64,000 nucleotides of DNA from Xanthomarina spongicola (lineage in GTDB: Bacteria > Bacteroidota > Bacteroidia > Flavobacteriales > Flavobacteriaceae): NCBI RefSeq assembly GCF_003148645.1, contig NZ_QGGP01000002.1, positions 293,525 through 357,524 of the forward strand, read 5' to 3'. This document shows, piece by piece, positions 41,120-49,142 of the stretch. The stretch's first letter is position 1. Every line of letters starts with the position of its first letter. A model generated the notes under the pieces. It ran no database searches. It worked only from the letters and a program-made list of their open reading frames with translations, and had not been told where the DNA came from. The translations under genes were made by a program, and so were the position numbers.

Positions 41120-42196
41120 ATGATGATAAAAAAATTACTACCAATTATTATATTGCTTTTTGTAAATTTCATATTTTCTCAAGAAATTGAAGTCATTTCA
41201 GGATATGGAAACCCTTTAGGTATGGCTTTAAAAAATAATGACCTATTTATTTGTGATCATGGTCCTAATTCTGGCATGGGAACTATTTCTAAAATAGATA
41301 TTTTGGATAGTAATCCAGTAAATGAAGATATTTTAACTGGATTAACATACCCTAGAGTTATTTGTTTATATAATAACGATTTGTATTTTTCATCTAGTGG
41401 TCAAGGTTTAAGTAAAATAAACATTAACGAATCTAATCCTACTATACAAAATGTAGCTTCAATCTCAATAATTTACGCATTAATAGTTATAGATGACTAT
41501 CTATATATTGGGAATTATCAAAATAGAATTTATCGAATTAATCTCTTGAGTTCTACTGTGCAACCTGAAATTGTGTTGGACAATATTGAAGATAGGGTAT
41601 TAGCTTTTGCTAATAAAGACGACGATTTATATTTTGGATTTTCAAATAAAGTGTCTAAAATTAATGTTACAGATGAAAACCCTGTACCAGAAGAAGTGGT
41701 AACAGGATTAGAGTCTAACGTTTATACATTAGAATTTTATAATAACATTTTATTGATGGGTATGGCTATTGCTGATAAGATTGCAAAAATTGATTTAGAT
41801 GCAGATGTCCCTGAAGTTGAAGACTTTATGACAACAACAATTGGACAACCTAGTTTTTTACTCTTAATAGAAGATGACCTATTTATAGCTGGTGGATTTG
41901 ATGGTGGAAATATTTTTAAGGTTGAAAACTTAAGTACTTTACTTAGTGTTGAAAATAACTTACCATTTATAATAAAAAAGATATATCCAAATCCTACATC
42001 AGATTATCTTCAAATTTCTGGTTTAAAAGAAAACATCCAATATGAAATTTATAATACTAATGGAGCAAAAGTAAGTACTGGAATTTTAGAGCCTAATAGT
42101 CAAATAGATATTAGTAGTTTAAGTTCAGGAATGTATAATTTAAAATTGAAGGATGGGACTAAAGAAGCAACATATTTTAAAGTTATTAAGCAATAA
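41120..42196 (+). CDS. Exported beta-propeller-like protein with T9SS sorting domain
   Basis: The 358-residue protein has a signal peptide (KKLLPIIILLFVNFIFSQ), a body of repeated four-stranded units of the kind 'GLTYPRVICLYNNDLYFSSS', 'KINVTDENPVPEEVVTGLE' and 'AKIDLDADVPEVEDFM', which suggests a six- or seven-bladed propeller (NHL/SMP-30-like), and a C-terminal type A sorting domain (KIYPNPTSDYLQISGLK to YFKVIKQ, from about residue 285). It should be exported by the type IX system. No catalytic motif was found. Two adjacent ATGs (41120 and 41123) are both possible starts. Confidence 0.82.
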   Translation: MMIKKLLPIIILLFVNFIFSQEIEVISGYGNPLGMALKNNDLFICDHGPNSGMGTISKIDILDSNPVNEDILTGLTYPRVICLYNNDLYFSSSGQGLSKININESNPTIQNVASISIIYALIVIDDYLYIGNYQNRIYRINLLSSTVQPEIVLDNIEDRVLAFANKDDDLYFGFSNKVSKINVTDENPVPEEVVTGLESNVYTLEFYNNILLMGMAIADKIAKIDLDADVPEVEDFMTTTIGQPSFLLLIEDDLFIAGGFDGGNIFKVENLSTLLSVENNLPFIIKKIYPNPTSDYLQISGLKENIQYEIYNTNGAKVSTGILEPNSQIDISSLSSGMYNLKLKDGTKEATYFKVIKQ

Positions 42197-42230
42197 AGTA
42201 AAAAAGTGTTAATAAATCTTAATATTACTA

Positions 42231-42261
42231 TTGTGTAAAAAAACCATTTCATGTATCTTTG
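42231..42261 (+). promoter_or_regulatory. Consensus promoter of the 58-residue membrane protein gene
   Basis: TTG (42231-42233), 20 bases, TATCTTTG (42254-42261): a perfect flavobacterial promoter, with transcription expected near 42265 and a leader of about 30 bases. Confidence 0.85.
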
Positions 42262-42293
42262 CAATAGATATTAAAAAAAAATAGATTTTTATT

Positions 42294-42470
42294 ATGTTCG
42301 AATTTGACCAATACTTAGGATTTATAGCATTTTTAACCATATTAACAATTGGTTTTTGGCTAATGATATTTTTAATAACTTTCGTTATACCTTATTGGAT
42401 TGGTGGAGCTTTTATGGAGCGCATGAAAGAGATTAAAGAAGAGAAAAAAGCAAAACGTGAATTAAATTAA
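42294..42470 (+). CDS. Small membrane protein, 58 residues
   Basis: A short frame (ATG 42294, TAA 42468-42470) encodes MFEFDQYLGFIAFL..., with one or two hydrophobic stretches (ILTIGFWLMIFLITFVIPYW at about residues 17-36) and a highly charged end with Lys/Glu alternation (MERMKEIKEEKKAKRELN). It has a perfect consensus promoter 33 bases upstream and a strong terminator 20 bases downstream, so it is expressed as its own unit. I do not recognise a family. The promoter and terminator make it more than a chance frame. Confidence 0.72.
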   Translation: MFEFDQYLGFIAFLTILTIGFWLMIFLITFVIPYWIGGAFMERMKEIKEEKKAKRELN

Positions 42471-42490
42471 TTTCGTTTTATATTATAAAT

Positions 42491-42520
42491 AAAAAGGAAG
42501 CCAATTGGCTTCCTTTTTTT
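42491..42520. terminator. Bidirectional terminator between the small membrane gene and the outer-membrane receptor gene
   Basis: A perfect hairpin AAAAAGGAAGCC / GGCTTCCTTTTT with loop AATT, T run following. The A and T runs on both sides suit both convergent genes. Confidence 0.92.
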
Positions 42521-42544
42521 ATGCTTTGTTTTTTGAGAATTTAA

Positions 42545-45001
42545 TTATCCTTCAAAATCCATATCGTCTCCACCATAACCACGTTGTTGACGCTTCTTTT
42601 GTTGATTAAATCTATATGTAAACGACAGTGTAATACTTCTTTCTCTCCATTGAAATTCAGAAGTTCCAGTATAAGTTGGAGTAGTAGTATCCATTTTACG
42701 CTTTCTACTATTTAATAAATCACTTACATTAAGTGCTAATGAAGCATTTTCATTGAAGACATCTTTGCTGAATGCCATATTTGTAGAAAAAATACCTTCT
42801 CTTTTATTTTGAGCATCTTCAGATGGACCTCTATAGCTTAAGCTAGTTTGCCATTCAATTTGACCAGGTAGTGTATATTTATTATTTAATCTAGCAAACC
42901 AACTAGTATTATCGTTATCAAGTGATAAACCATTTGGAGCTGTTCCAGTAAGAGATTGTTTAAAAATATTAAAATTGGCATTAATATTCCATTTACGAGA
43001 ATGATTATAACCTACTGTGAATTCAAAACCATATCGATCTTCTTCAGCTAAATTAATTGGTGTACGTTCAATAATTGTAAATTCTTGACCATTAACTGTA
43101 ACAGGAATGCCTGTATCAAAACTTATAAAACTAAATACATCTGTAGCATGTTGGAAGTATGCAGATGTGTTTAAAGAAACTTTACCAAATTTTTTGTAAT
43201 ATCCTAAATCGAACAAACCTGAATAACTTGGCGCTAATTCTGGATTTCCTCTAAATACACTAGTAATACTAGATCTAGAAGGGAAAGGATTAATAAAATA
43301 AGAGCGAGGTCTTTGAATTCGTCTACTATAACCTAAAGTTATATTCTCATCTTCACTTAATTCATAACTTAAGTTAACTGTTGGAAATAAACCTGTATAA
43401 TCATTTTTACTATAGTCACCACTTGTAGGTTGATCTACTGTAATTCGAGTACTTTCTAGACGAAGTCCTAATAGATATGAAAACTTGCTTCCAACTTTAC
43501 TACCAAATTGAGTATAAGCTGCATTTATATATTCACGATAGTTTAAGAAGTTAGATAAAGAGTCGTTAACAACAAATTGACCTGTATTTTCATCAAGAAA
43601 TTCAATGGTGTAATCTGTATCTTGATCATTAAAATTACCACGATATCCTAATTCAAACTGACTCTTTTCTCCTATAGGTAATACATAATCTGCTTGCAAT
43701 AAGATTCTAGTTTGATCTTCAAGTGTAGCAACATTTTCAGTATTTATTCCTTCAAGTAACACTCCAGAGTATTCATCTTCTGAATTATCTTCATATTGAA
43801 AATCCATAGTTAACTTTTCTCCACTAGTATCAAAATCTTTTGTAAAATTTAATGAGTACTGAATAACTTTGTCTGTCTCTTCTTCAGGATCAAAACGATT
43901 ATTTTGTGAAACAAATTGTTGGTTTTCATCTAACTGAATCAATGTATTAGTCGTGTTACTTTCGTTATCTCCATTTCTATATGAAATTGATCCAATTAAT
44001 GAAGCTGAATCTGTAACATACCATTCCAAACCAAAATTAGTACTTAAACCTTTTCTAACTCTGTCATAATCATTAGTCTCATCTAAATAAGAATCTGGAT
44101 TGTCTACAATTAAATTACCATTATCATCATACTCTTTATTAAAGTATTGTGTATAGGAAGATGAATTTCCTGGAACTTCTCTATAATTATAACTTGTTGT
44201 ATTAAATATATTAAGATCACCATCACCAGTTCTATAGTTAATATTTCCAGAAATTCCAGCTGATTTTGGGTAACCAATACTAGTTGTTACTGCTCCATTT
44301 AAGCCTTGTAGTTTACTTCTACGTAAAATAATATTTAATATTCCAGCAGTCCCTTCTGCATCATATCTAGCAGATGGAGACGTTATAACTTCTACACGTT
44401 CTATTGATTCTGCTGGTAATTGTCTTAAAGCATCAGTAGAATTTAATCCTACTAAGCCTGATGGTTTTCCATTAATTAATATTCTAACATTTTCATTTCC
44501 TCTTAAAGCAACATTTCCTTCAACATCTACAGAAACTGATGGAATGTTGTCTAAAACATCACTTACAGTACCACCACGAACTGTAAGGTCTTTACCAACA
44601 TTGTATATTTTTTTATCAAGTTTAATTTCTACTGAAGTTTTTTCAGCAATTATATTTACTTCATCTAAAGCTTGAGTGTCTGCTTCTAAACTAAAGTTAC
44701 CAATATTTTTATCTGAATTAAGATTCTGATTTGGAAGTGTTTGTTTTATAAATGAGATGAACTCAATTGAAACATCGTAAGTACCAACTGGTACAGGAAT
44801 ACTAAAATATCCACTTTGGTCTGTTATACCTCCAGTAACGATTCTGTTTTCAGCTTGACTAAAAAATGCAACAGTTGCATATTCTAAAGGCTGTCCTGTA
44901 ATTTTTTCTAATACTTTTCCTGTTATGGTAACCTCTTTTTGTGCTTGAATTGTAGCGAAAGAAATAATTGTAAATAGAATTGATAATAAGAATTTATTCA
45001 T
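42545..45001 (-). CDS. Outer-membrane TonB-dependent receptor-like beta-barrel protein
   Basis: The 818-residue outer-membrane protein has a signal peptide (MNKFLLSILFTIISFATIQAQ), a carboxypeptidase-regulatory-like domain (VTITGKVLEKITGQPLEYAT, residues 24-110), a plug domain (IKLDKKIYNVGKDLTVRGGT; NVRILINGKPSG; IERVEVITSPSARYDAEGTA, residues 125-230) and a long barrel whose final strand SITLSFTYRFNQQKKR is followed by a glycine/aspartate tail (GYGGDDMDFEG). No TonB box is clear at the N-terminus, as in the 'outer membrane beta-barrel' family of Bacteroidota. The substrate is unknown; no SusD-like partner is present, so it is not a polysaccharide locus. Confidence 0.9.
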   Translation of the reverse strand: MNKFLLSILFTIISFATIQAQKEVTITGKVLEKITGQPLEYATVAFFSQAENRIVTGGITDQSGYFSIPVPVGTYDVSIEFISFIKQTLPNQNLNSDKNIGNFSLEADTQALDEVNIIAEKTSVEIKLDKKIYNVGKDLTVRGGTVSDVLDNIPSVSVDVEGNVALRGNENVRILINGKPSGLVGLNSTDALRQLPAESIERVEVITSPSARYDAEGTAGILNIILRRSKLQGLNGAVTTSIGYPKSAGISGNINYRTGDGDLNIFNTTSYNYREVPGNSSSYTQYFNKEYDDNGNLIVDNPDSYLDETNDYDRVRKGLSTNFGLEWYVTDSASLIGSISYRNGDNESNTTNTLIQLDENQQFVSQNNRFDPEEETDKVIQYSLNFTKDFDTSGEKLTMDFQYEDNSEDEYSGVLLEGINTENVATLEDQTRILLQADYVLPIGEKSQFELGYRGNFNDQDTDYTIEFLDENTGQFVVNDSLSNFLNYREYINAAYTQFGSKVGSKFSYLLGLRLESTRITVDQPTSGDYSKNDYTGLFPTVNLSYELSEDENITLGYSRRIQRPRSYFINPFPSRSSITSVFRGNPELAPSYSGLFDLGYYKKFGKVSLNTSAYFQHATDVFSFISFDTGIPVTVNGQEFTIIERTPINLAEEDRYGFEFTVGYNHSRKWNINANFNIFKQSLTGTAPNGLSLDNDNTSWFARLNNKYTLPGQIEWQTSLSYRGPSEDAQNKREGIFSTNMAFSKDVFNENASLALNVSDLLNSRKRKMDTTTPTYTGTSEFQWRERSITLSFTYRFNQQKKRQQRGYGGDDMDFEG

Positions 45002-45027
45002 GATTTTATTTTTGCAATATAAGACTG

Positions 45028-45035
45028 CAAAAATA
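45028..45035 (-). promoter_or_regulatory. Promoter -7 element of the outer-membrane receptor gene
   Basis: TATTTTTG on the minus strand matches TAnnTTTG and lies 26 bases before the ATG at 45001. Confidence 0.55.
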
Positions 45036-45118
45036 GAACTTGGTTTAGTGTAGAAGGGTTAAAAGTTTGTTAAATAAAAAAGTAATGAACATCAATGATT
45101 TTAAAGCATTTCGACGAG

Positions 45119-45460
45119 TTATATAATGTCTAAAATTTTCTCTGGAGGTCTTCCAATAACTGCTTTTTTTCCGTTTATAACTATAGGTCTTTCTATGAGT
45201 TTTGGATAAGTTATCATAGCATCTATAAGTTGTTCTTCTGTTAAATTTTTGCCCTTAAAATTCTCTTTCCAGATAGCTTCATTCTTTCTAATTAATTCTT
45301 CGGCTTTTATATTTAAAAGAGAAAGAATCTGTTTTAACTCTTCTTTAGAAGGCGTATTTTCTAAATAAGATTTTATCTCGAAATCTTTACCAGATTTTTC
45401 AACTATTTCAAGTCCACATCTGGATTTACTACAACGCGAATTGTGATATATTTTAATCAT
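45119..45460 (-). CDS. arsC: ArsC/Spx-family thioredoxin-fold protein (probable arsenate reductase)
   Basis: The 113-residue protein has the ArsC motif IKIYHNSRCSKSRCGLEIVE at the N-terminus, with the catalytic Cys of NSRCSKSR, the central 'YLENTPSKEELKQILSLL', and the C-terminal Arg/Pro region 'PKLIERPIVINGKKAVIGRP' with the arsenate-binding Arg. It would reduce arsenate with glutaredoxin/glutathione-type thiols. Because it is not in an ars operon and lies three bases after prfB on the same strand, a role as a YffB/Spx-like reductase of other substrates is also possible. Confidence 0.82.
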   Translation of the reverse strand: MIKIYHNSRCSKSRCGLEIVEKSGKDFEIKSYLENTPSKEELKQILSLLNIKAEELIRKNEAIWKENFKGKNLTEEQLIDAMITYPKLIERPIVINGKKAVIGRPPEKILDII

Positions 45461-45463
45461 AAT

Positions 45464-46571
45464 TTATAAGGTTTCTTCTTCTGTTTTTTGTCCCATCATC
45501 ATTAAATAGGCCTTCAAAAACGGTTCAATATGTCCATCCATTACAGCATCTACATTGCCTGTTTCATGGCCAGAACGAACATCTTTTACTAATTTATAAG
45601 GATGCATCACATAATTTCTAATCTGACTTCCCCATTCAATCTTCATTTTCTCTGATTCAATATCTTCTCGTTGAGCCAATTGTTTTTGCAATTCTATTTC
45701 ATATAATTGAGATTTCAGCATTTGCATAGCACGAGATCTGTTATCGTGCTGTGAGCGAGTTTCTGAACATGAAATTTGAATGCCAGTAGGTTTATGTGTT
45801 AATTGGACTTTAGTTTCAACTTTGTTAACATTTTGTCCACCAGCTCCACTAGAGCGTGCTGTTGTTATTTCAATATCTGCTGGGTTTATATCAATTTCAA
45901 TGGTATCATCTACTAAAGGATATACATAAACCGAGGCAAAACTGGTATGACGTTTGGCATTACTATCAAACGGAGAGATACGTACCAATCTGTGAACACC
46001 ATTTTCCCCTTTTAACCATCCAAAAGCGTAATCGCCTTCAATTTCTAAAGTCACAGTTTTTATTCCTGCAACGTCACCTTCTTGATGGTTAAGTTCTTTG
46101 ACTTTAAAACCACTTTTTTCGGCATACATTAAATACATACGCATAAGCATATTTGCCCAATCACAACTTTCTGTTCCACCAGCTCCAGCAGTTATTTGAA
46201 ATACAGCACTTAAGCTATCACCTTCTTCAGAAAGCATGTTTTTAAATTCTAAATCTTCAATAAGATCTGTTGCTTTTTCGAAACTAGTTTCTAAATCTTC
46301 TTGAGTAGATTCTCCTTCCTTAAAGAATTCGTAAATAATTTCAAGTTCCTCAACAAGGGTTTTTCCTTTTTGAAAATCTTCAACCCATTTTTTCTTGGTT
46401 CGAAGCGATTTCATAACAATTTCAGCAGCTGTAGAATCGTTCCAAAACGTAGGTGAGAAAGTTTGTTCTTCTTCGTTTTGAATTTCAATTAGTTTGGCGT
46501 CTATGTCAAAGATATTGTCTAAGCGCACTTAGACGTTTATTAAGATCTTTAATTTGATCTGAAGTAATCAT
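45464..46571 (-). CDS. prfB: Peptide chain release factor 2, with programmed +1 frameshift
   Basis: RF2 terminates translation at UGA and UAA. The gene starts at the ATG complementary to 46569-46571 ([20 protein letters not shown]), reaches an in-frame TGA at 46506-46508 as codon 22, and continues in the +1 frame with [15 protein letters not shown], aligning exactly with the conserved RF2 N-terminus. The product is 368 residues, with the stop-codon-reading SPF tripeptide in [19 protein letters not shown] and the GGQ motif [19 protein letters not shown] at 46528 in the main frame is only a chance start. The following ArsC-like gene begins 3 bases later. Confidence 0.95.
46502..46517 (-). promoter_or_regulatory. 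RF2 autoregulatory frameshift site
   Basis: The minus strand reads AGACAATATCTTTGAC in the region of codons 18-22: TAT CTT TGA C is the conserved slip site. The preceding position, normally a Shine-Dalgarno-like AGGGGG that stimulates the shift, is AGACAA here. Confidence 0.9.
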
Positions 46572-46666
46572 ATTTTCATTTTGTTTCCACAAAAATAAAA
46601 TTTAAAACTGGCAGATAAAATATAACTTGATTTAATTTTATAGTTTTATGCTTTAATTTTTCGCAA

Positions 46667-47692
46667 ATGATAATAGATTTAAGAAGTGATACGGTTACTA
46701 AGCCAACACAAGATATGCTGGACGCTATGTTGCAAGCTAAAGTTGGCGATGATGTTTATAAAGAAGATCCAACTGTTAATGCTCTGGAAGAACAACTCGC
46801 TAAAATGTTTGGAAAGCCTAAAGCCTTGTTTTTTCCAACAGGAACGATGGCAAATCAAACTGCTATAAAGTTACATACCAATCCAGGAGATCAAGTTATT
46901 TGTGATAAAGATGCGCATATTTATAATTATGAAGGTGGCGGAGCTTCTTTTAATAGTGGAGTTTCCTGCAAATTGATTGATGGGAATCGTGGCATGTTTA
47001 CGGCAGAACAAGTTGTCGAAGCTATAAATCCACCTGATTTTTATCACAGTCCATTAACGGCTTTAGTTGAAGTAGAAAATACAGCCAATAGAGGAGGAGG
47101 TTCTTGTTGGGATTTTGAAGAGCTAAAAAAAATAAGAACCGTTTGCGATTCTAATAATCTAGGTTTTCATTTAGATGGTGCACGAATTTGGAATGCTTTA
47201 GTTGAAAAAAAGGAAACAGCTAAAGATTATGGCCAGTTATTCGACACAATTTCTGTGTGTTTAAGTAAAGGTTTAGGTTGCCCAAGTGGTTCGGTATTGA
47301 TTGGTGATGAAGCTTTTATGCAAAACGCCATTAGAATACGTAAAATTCTTGGTGGAGGTATGAGACAGGTTGGTTATTTAGCTTCTGCAGGAATTTATGC
47401 TTTAGATAATAATTTAGACAGATTAGCTGAAGACCACAAAAAAGCAAAAGAAATTGGAAGCCTATTAAGTGAATTGCCTTTCATTAAAAACGTTTCACCT
47501 ATTGAAACCAATATCATTATTTTCGAATTACAGAATAAAAGGGATGAGCCTAAATTCTTAAAAGCACTTGAAGATAAAAACATTCGTCTAAGTGGAATGG
47601 GTCAAGGGAAGCTACGCATAGTCACTCATTTGGATTACACAGACCAAATGCATGACTATTTTTTAAGTGTTTTAAGTGTTTTGAAATTTTAG
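46667..47692 (+). CDS. ltaE: Low-specificity threonine aldolase (PLP-dependent)
   Basis: The 341-residue fold-type I PLP enzyme splits L-threonine into glycine and acetaldehyde. It starts MIIDLRSDTVTKPTQDML, has MFGKPKALFFPTGTMANQTA near 60, CDKDAHIYNYEGGGASFNSG near 88, FHLDGARIWNA near 170 (Asp binding the PLP ring) and VCLSKGLGCPSGSVLIG near 195 with the PLP-lysine. It is monocistronic or with the exported protein downstream. Relatives named GntG-type aldolases have the same motifs, so the substrate could be a related beta-hydroxy amino acid. Confidence 0.9.
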   Translation: MIIDLRSDTVTKPTQDMLDAMLQAKVGDDVYKEDPTVNALEEQLAKMFGKPKALFFPTGTMANQTAIKLHTNPGDQVICDKDAHIYNYEGGGASFNSGVSCKLIDGNRGMFTAEQVVEAINPPDFYHSPLTALVEVENTANRGGGSCWDFEELKKIRTVCDSNNLGFHLDGARIWNALVEKKETAKDYGQLFDTISVCLSKGLGCPSGSVLIGDEAFMQNAIRIRKILGGGMRQVGYLASAGIYALDNNLDRLAEDHKKAKEIGSLLSELPFIKNVSPIETNIIIFELQNKRDEPKFLKALEDKNIRLSGMGQGKLRIVTHLDYTDQMHDYFLSVLSVLKF

Positions 47693-47728
47693 GTGATTAT
47701 GTATGTTTAAACTAGAAAAGAGTAATTG

Positions 47729-48667
47729 ATGATTCGGAATTCAATAATTTGTTTGATTTTTTTGTTGTTTCAAAACAATGTCTATCAACAAGATTTTTTA
47801 ATCTATCATCAAGAATTCAATAAAGTTGAAGATCTTATAGTCAATGAAAATTTTCCACAAGCTGAAACTCTATTAAATAACTTACTTACTGAATATAAGC
47901 CAGCCTTTGCAAAGGATTATGTAATTGCTGCTGAAATTTCTCTAATAAACAAAAACATATCAAAGGCACTATATTGGATCCTTGAAGCAATTAAACATGG
48001 TGTGATAATTGAATGTTTAAAAGAAATTCCCATTTTTAATGAGGAATTTAATGTTTCAGATTGGCAAAAACTAGATGAGCAATTCAATGACTTGTATTTT
48101 GAATACCAATCTATAATTAGTATTGGAGCATCGAAATCATTTCATCGAAACTATCAAAAAGAACAAGAAAATAAAAGTAATAAGAATTATAAAGGGATTG
48201 TTTATTCTAACTTTAATAAAATAAAAGAGGGACTTGATAAAAATGAATATCCAGGCGAAAATGTCATAGGTATTGATAACTCTTATGATGCTTCAAGAAT
48301 AAGTGATTGCGAATTTGATAATTCTAAAGTAACAGTCACACTCCTGCATTACGATTATCCTATTAGTGAGTTAACCGAAGAAAAATTATTAGCTGCCATA
48401 AAATCTGGAGCTATGCATCCAAGAGAATTTGCAATAATTTACACTTTCGAAAAAAATAAGGTTTCTATATTGTATAGAACAAGTGGGAAATCTCGAGCAA
48501 AACTAACTAATTATCATTTTAATTTTCCTTTCGATAAGAAATCCCAAGATTTAACTATAGTTGATGCAGATCGAGCAAAATTTGGGATCTGTACATACGA
48601 AACTGATAAAAAGAAACCTGAGATTGAAGACAAATATGGCATAAGATTAAAGTTTGGTTATCGGTAA
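47729..48667 (+). CDS. Exported hypothetical protein
   Basis: The 312-residue protein has a signal-like N-terminus (MIRNSIICLIFLLFQNNVYQQ), a helical, TPR-like first half with 'EDLIVNENFPQAETLLNNLL' and 'LINKNISKALYWILEAIKHG', and a mixed second half (GENVIGIDNSYDASRISDCE; FAIIYTFEKNKVSILYRTSG). I do not recognise the family. I place the start at the ATG at 47729; a TTG codon lies immediately before. It is bounded downstream by the convergent ybaB gene. Confidence 0.5.
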   Translation: MIRNSIICLIFLLFQNNVYQQDFLIYHQEFNKVEDLIVNENFPQAETLLNNLLTEYKPAFAKDYVIAAEISLINKNISKALYWILEAIKHGVIIECLKEIPIFNEEFNVSDWQKLDEQFNDLYFEYQSIISIGASKSFHRNYQKEQENKSNKNYKGIVYSNFNKIKEGLDKNEYPGENVIGIDNSYDASRISDCEFDNSKVTVTLLHYDYPISELTEEKLLAAIKSGAMHPREFAIIYTFEKNKVSILYRTSGKSRAKLTNYHFNFPFDKKSQDLTIVDADRAKFGICTYETDKKKPEIEDKYGIRLKFGYR

Positions 48668-48734
48668 ATAGTTCATTTAGTAGAGTGGTTTTTTGTAAAT
48701 AAAAATCAAAAAACTCTTATTTAACAACTAACTA

Positions 48735-49058
48735 CTATTTAAACATATCCATACCAGGAATATTTGGCATACCATCTTTTGCCACAGCAGCTAACTCGGC
48801 TTCATTTATTTGTGTTGCACGTTCAATAGCTTTATTAAGTGTTAAGATTAGGTAATCTTCTAATTCCTCTTTGTCTTGCAAAAGGCCTTCGTCTATACTA
48901 ATAGATTTAATGGTTCTATTGGCAGTTAAGGTGACTGTTATTTTTTCGTCACTGCTTTTTTCATCAATTAAAACAGTATCTAAACGCTTTTTAGTTTCTT
49001 CAACTTTTTTCTGGGTTTCCTTTAGTTTCCCCATCATTCCCATAAGATCTCCAAACAT
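48735..49058 (-). CDS. ybaB: YbaB/EbfC nucleoid-associated protein
   Basis: The 107-residue DNA-binding protein forms tweezer-like dimers on the nucleoid. It has the family pattern: a long N-terminal helix ([20 protein letters not shown]), '[20 protein letters not shown]' near residues 41-60 (the central sheet), then a second helix and the tail [11 protein letters not shown]. recR and dnaX, the usual neighbours elsewhere, are not here. The minus strand has TAGCTTTG (49092 to 49085) 27 bases upstream, a consensus -7 box. Diverges from an S9 peptidase gene. Confidence 0.92.
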   Translation of the reverse strand: MFGDLMGMMGKLKETQKKVEETKKRLDTVLIDEKSSDEKITVTLTANRTIKSISIDEGLLQDKEELEDYLILTLNKAIERATQINEAELAAVAKDGMPNIPGMDMFK

Positions 49059-49084
49059 AATTTTATATTTTATTAATTTCAGTA

Positions 49085-49118
49085 CAAAGCTATTTAATTT
49101 TCATATTTTTGAGGCCAA
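49085..49118 (-). promoter_or_regulatory. Promoter of ybaB
   Basis: Minus strand TTG (49118-49116), 23 bases, TAGCTTTG (49092-49085). The spacing is at the long end for this promoter class. It ends about 27 bases before the ybaB ATG. Confidence 0.55.
49104..49111 (+). promoter_or_regulatory. Promoter -7 element of the S9 peptidase gene
   Basis: TATTTTTG matches TAnnTTTG, 31 bases before the TTG start codon at 49143. It interleaves with the divergent ybaB promoter. No -33 TTG is evident. Confidence 0.5.
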
Positions 49119-49142
49119 TAATTCAGTTAAAATTTTTCACTT

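Noticed and set aside
46506-46508. prfB pseudogene because of an in-frame TGA
   Set aside because: The TGA is the known autoregulatory recoding site of RF2, and the frame continues correctly after the shift.
46509-46528. GTG start for prfB in the main frame
   Set aside because: It would remove the conserved RF2 N-terminus. The ATG at 46571 plus the programmed +1 shift at TAT CTT TGA C explains the region fully.
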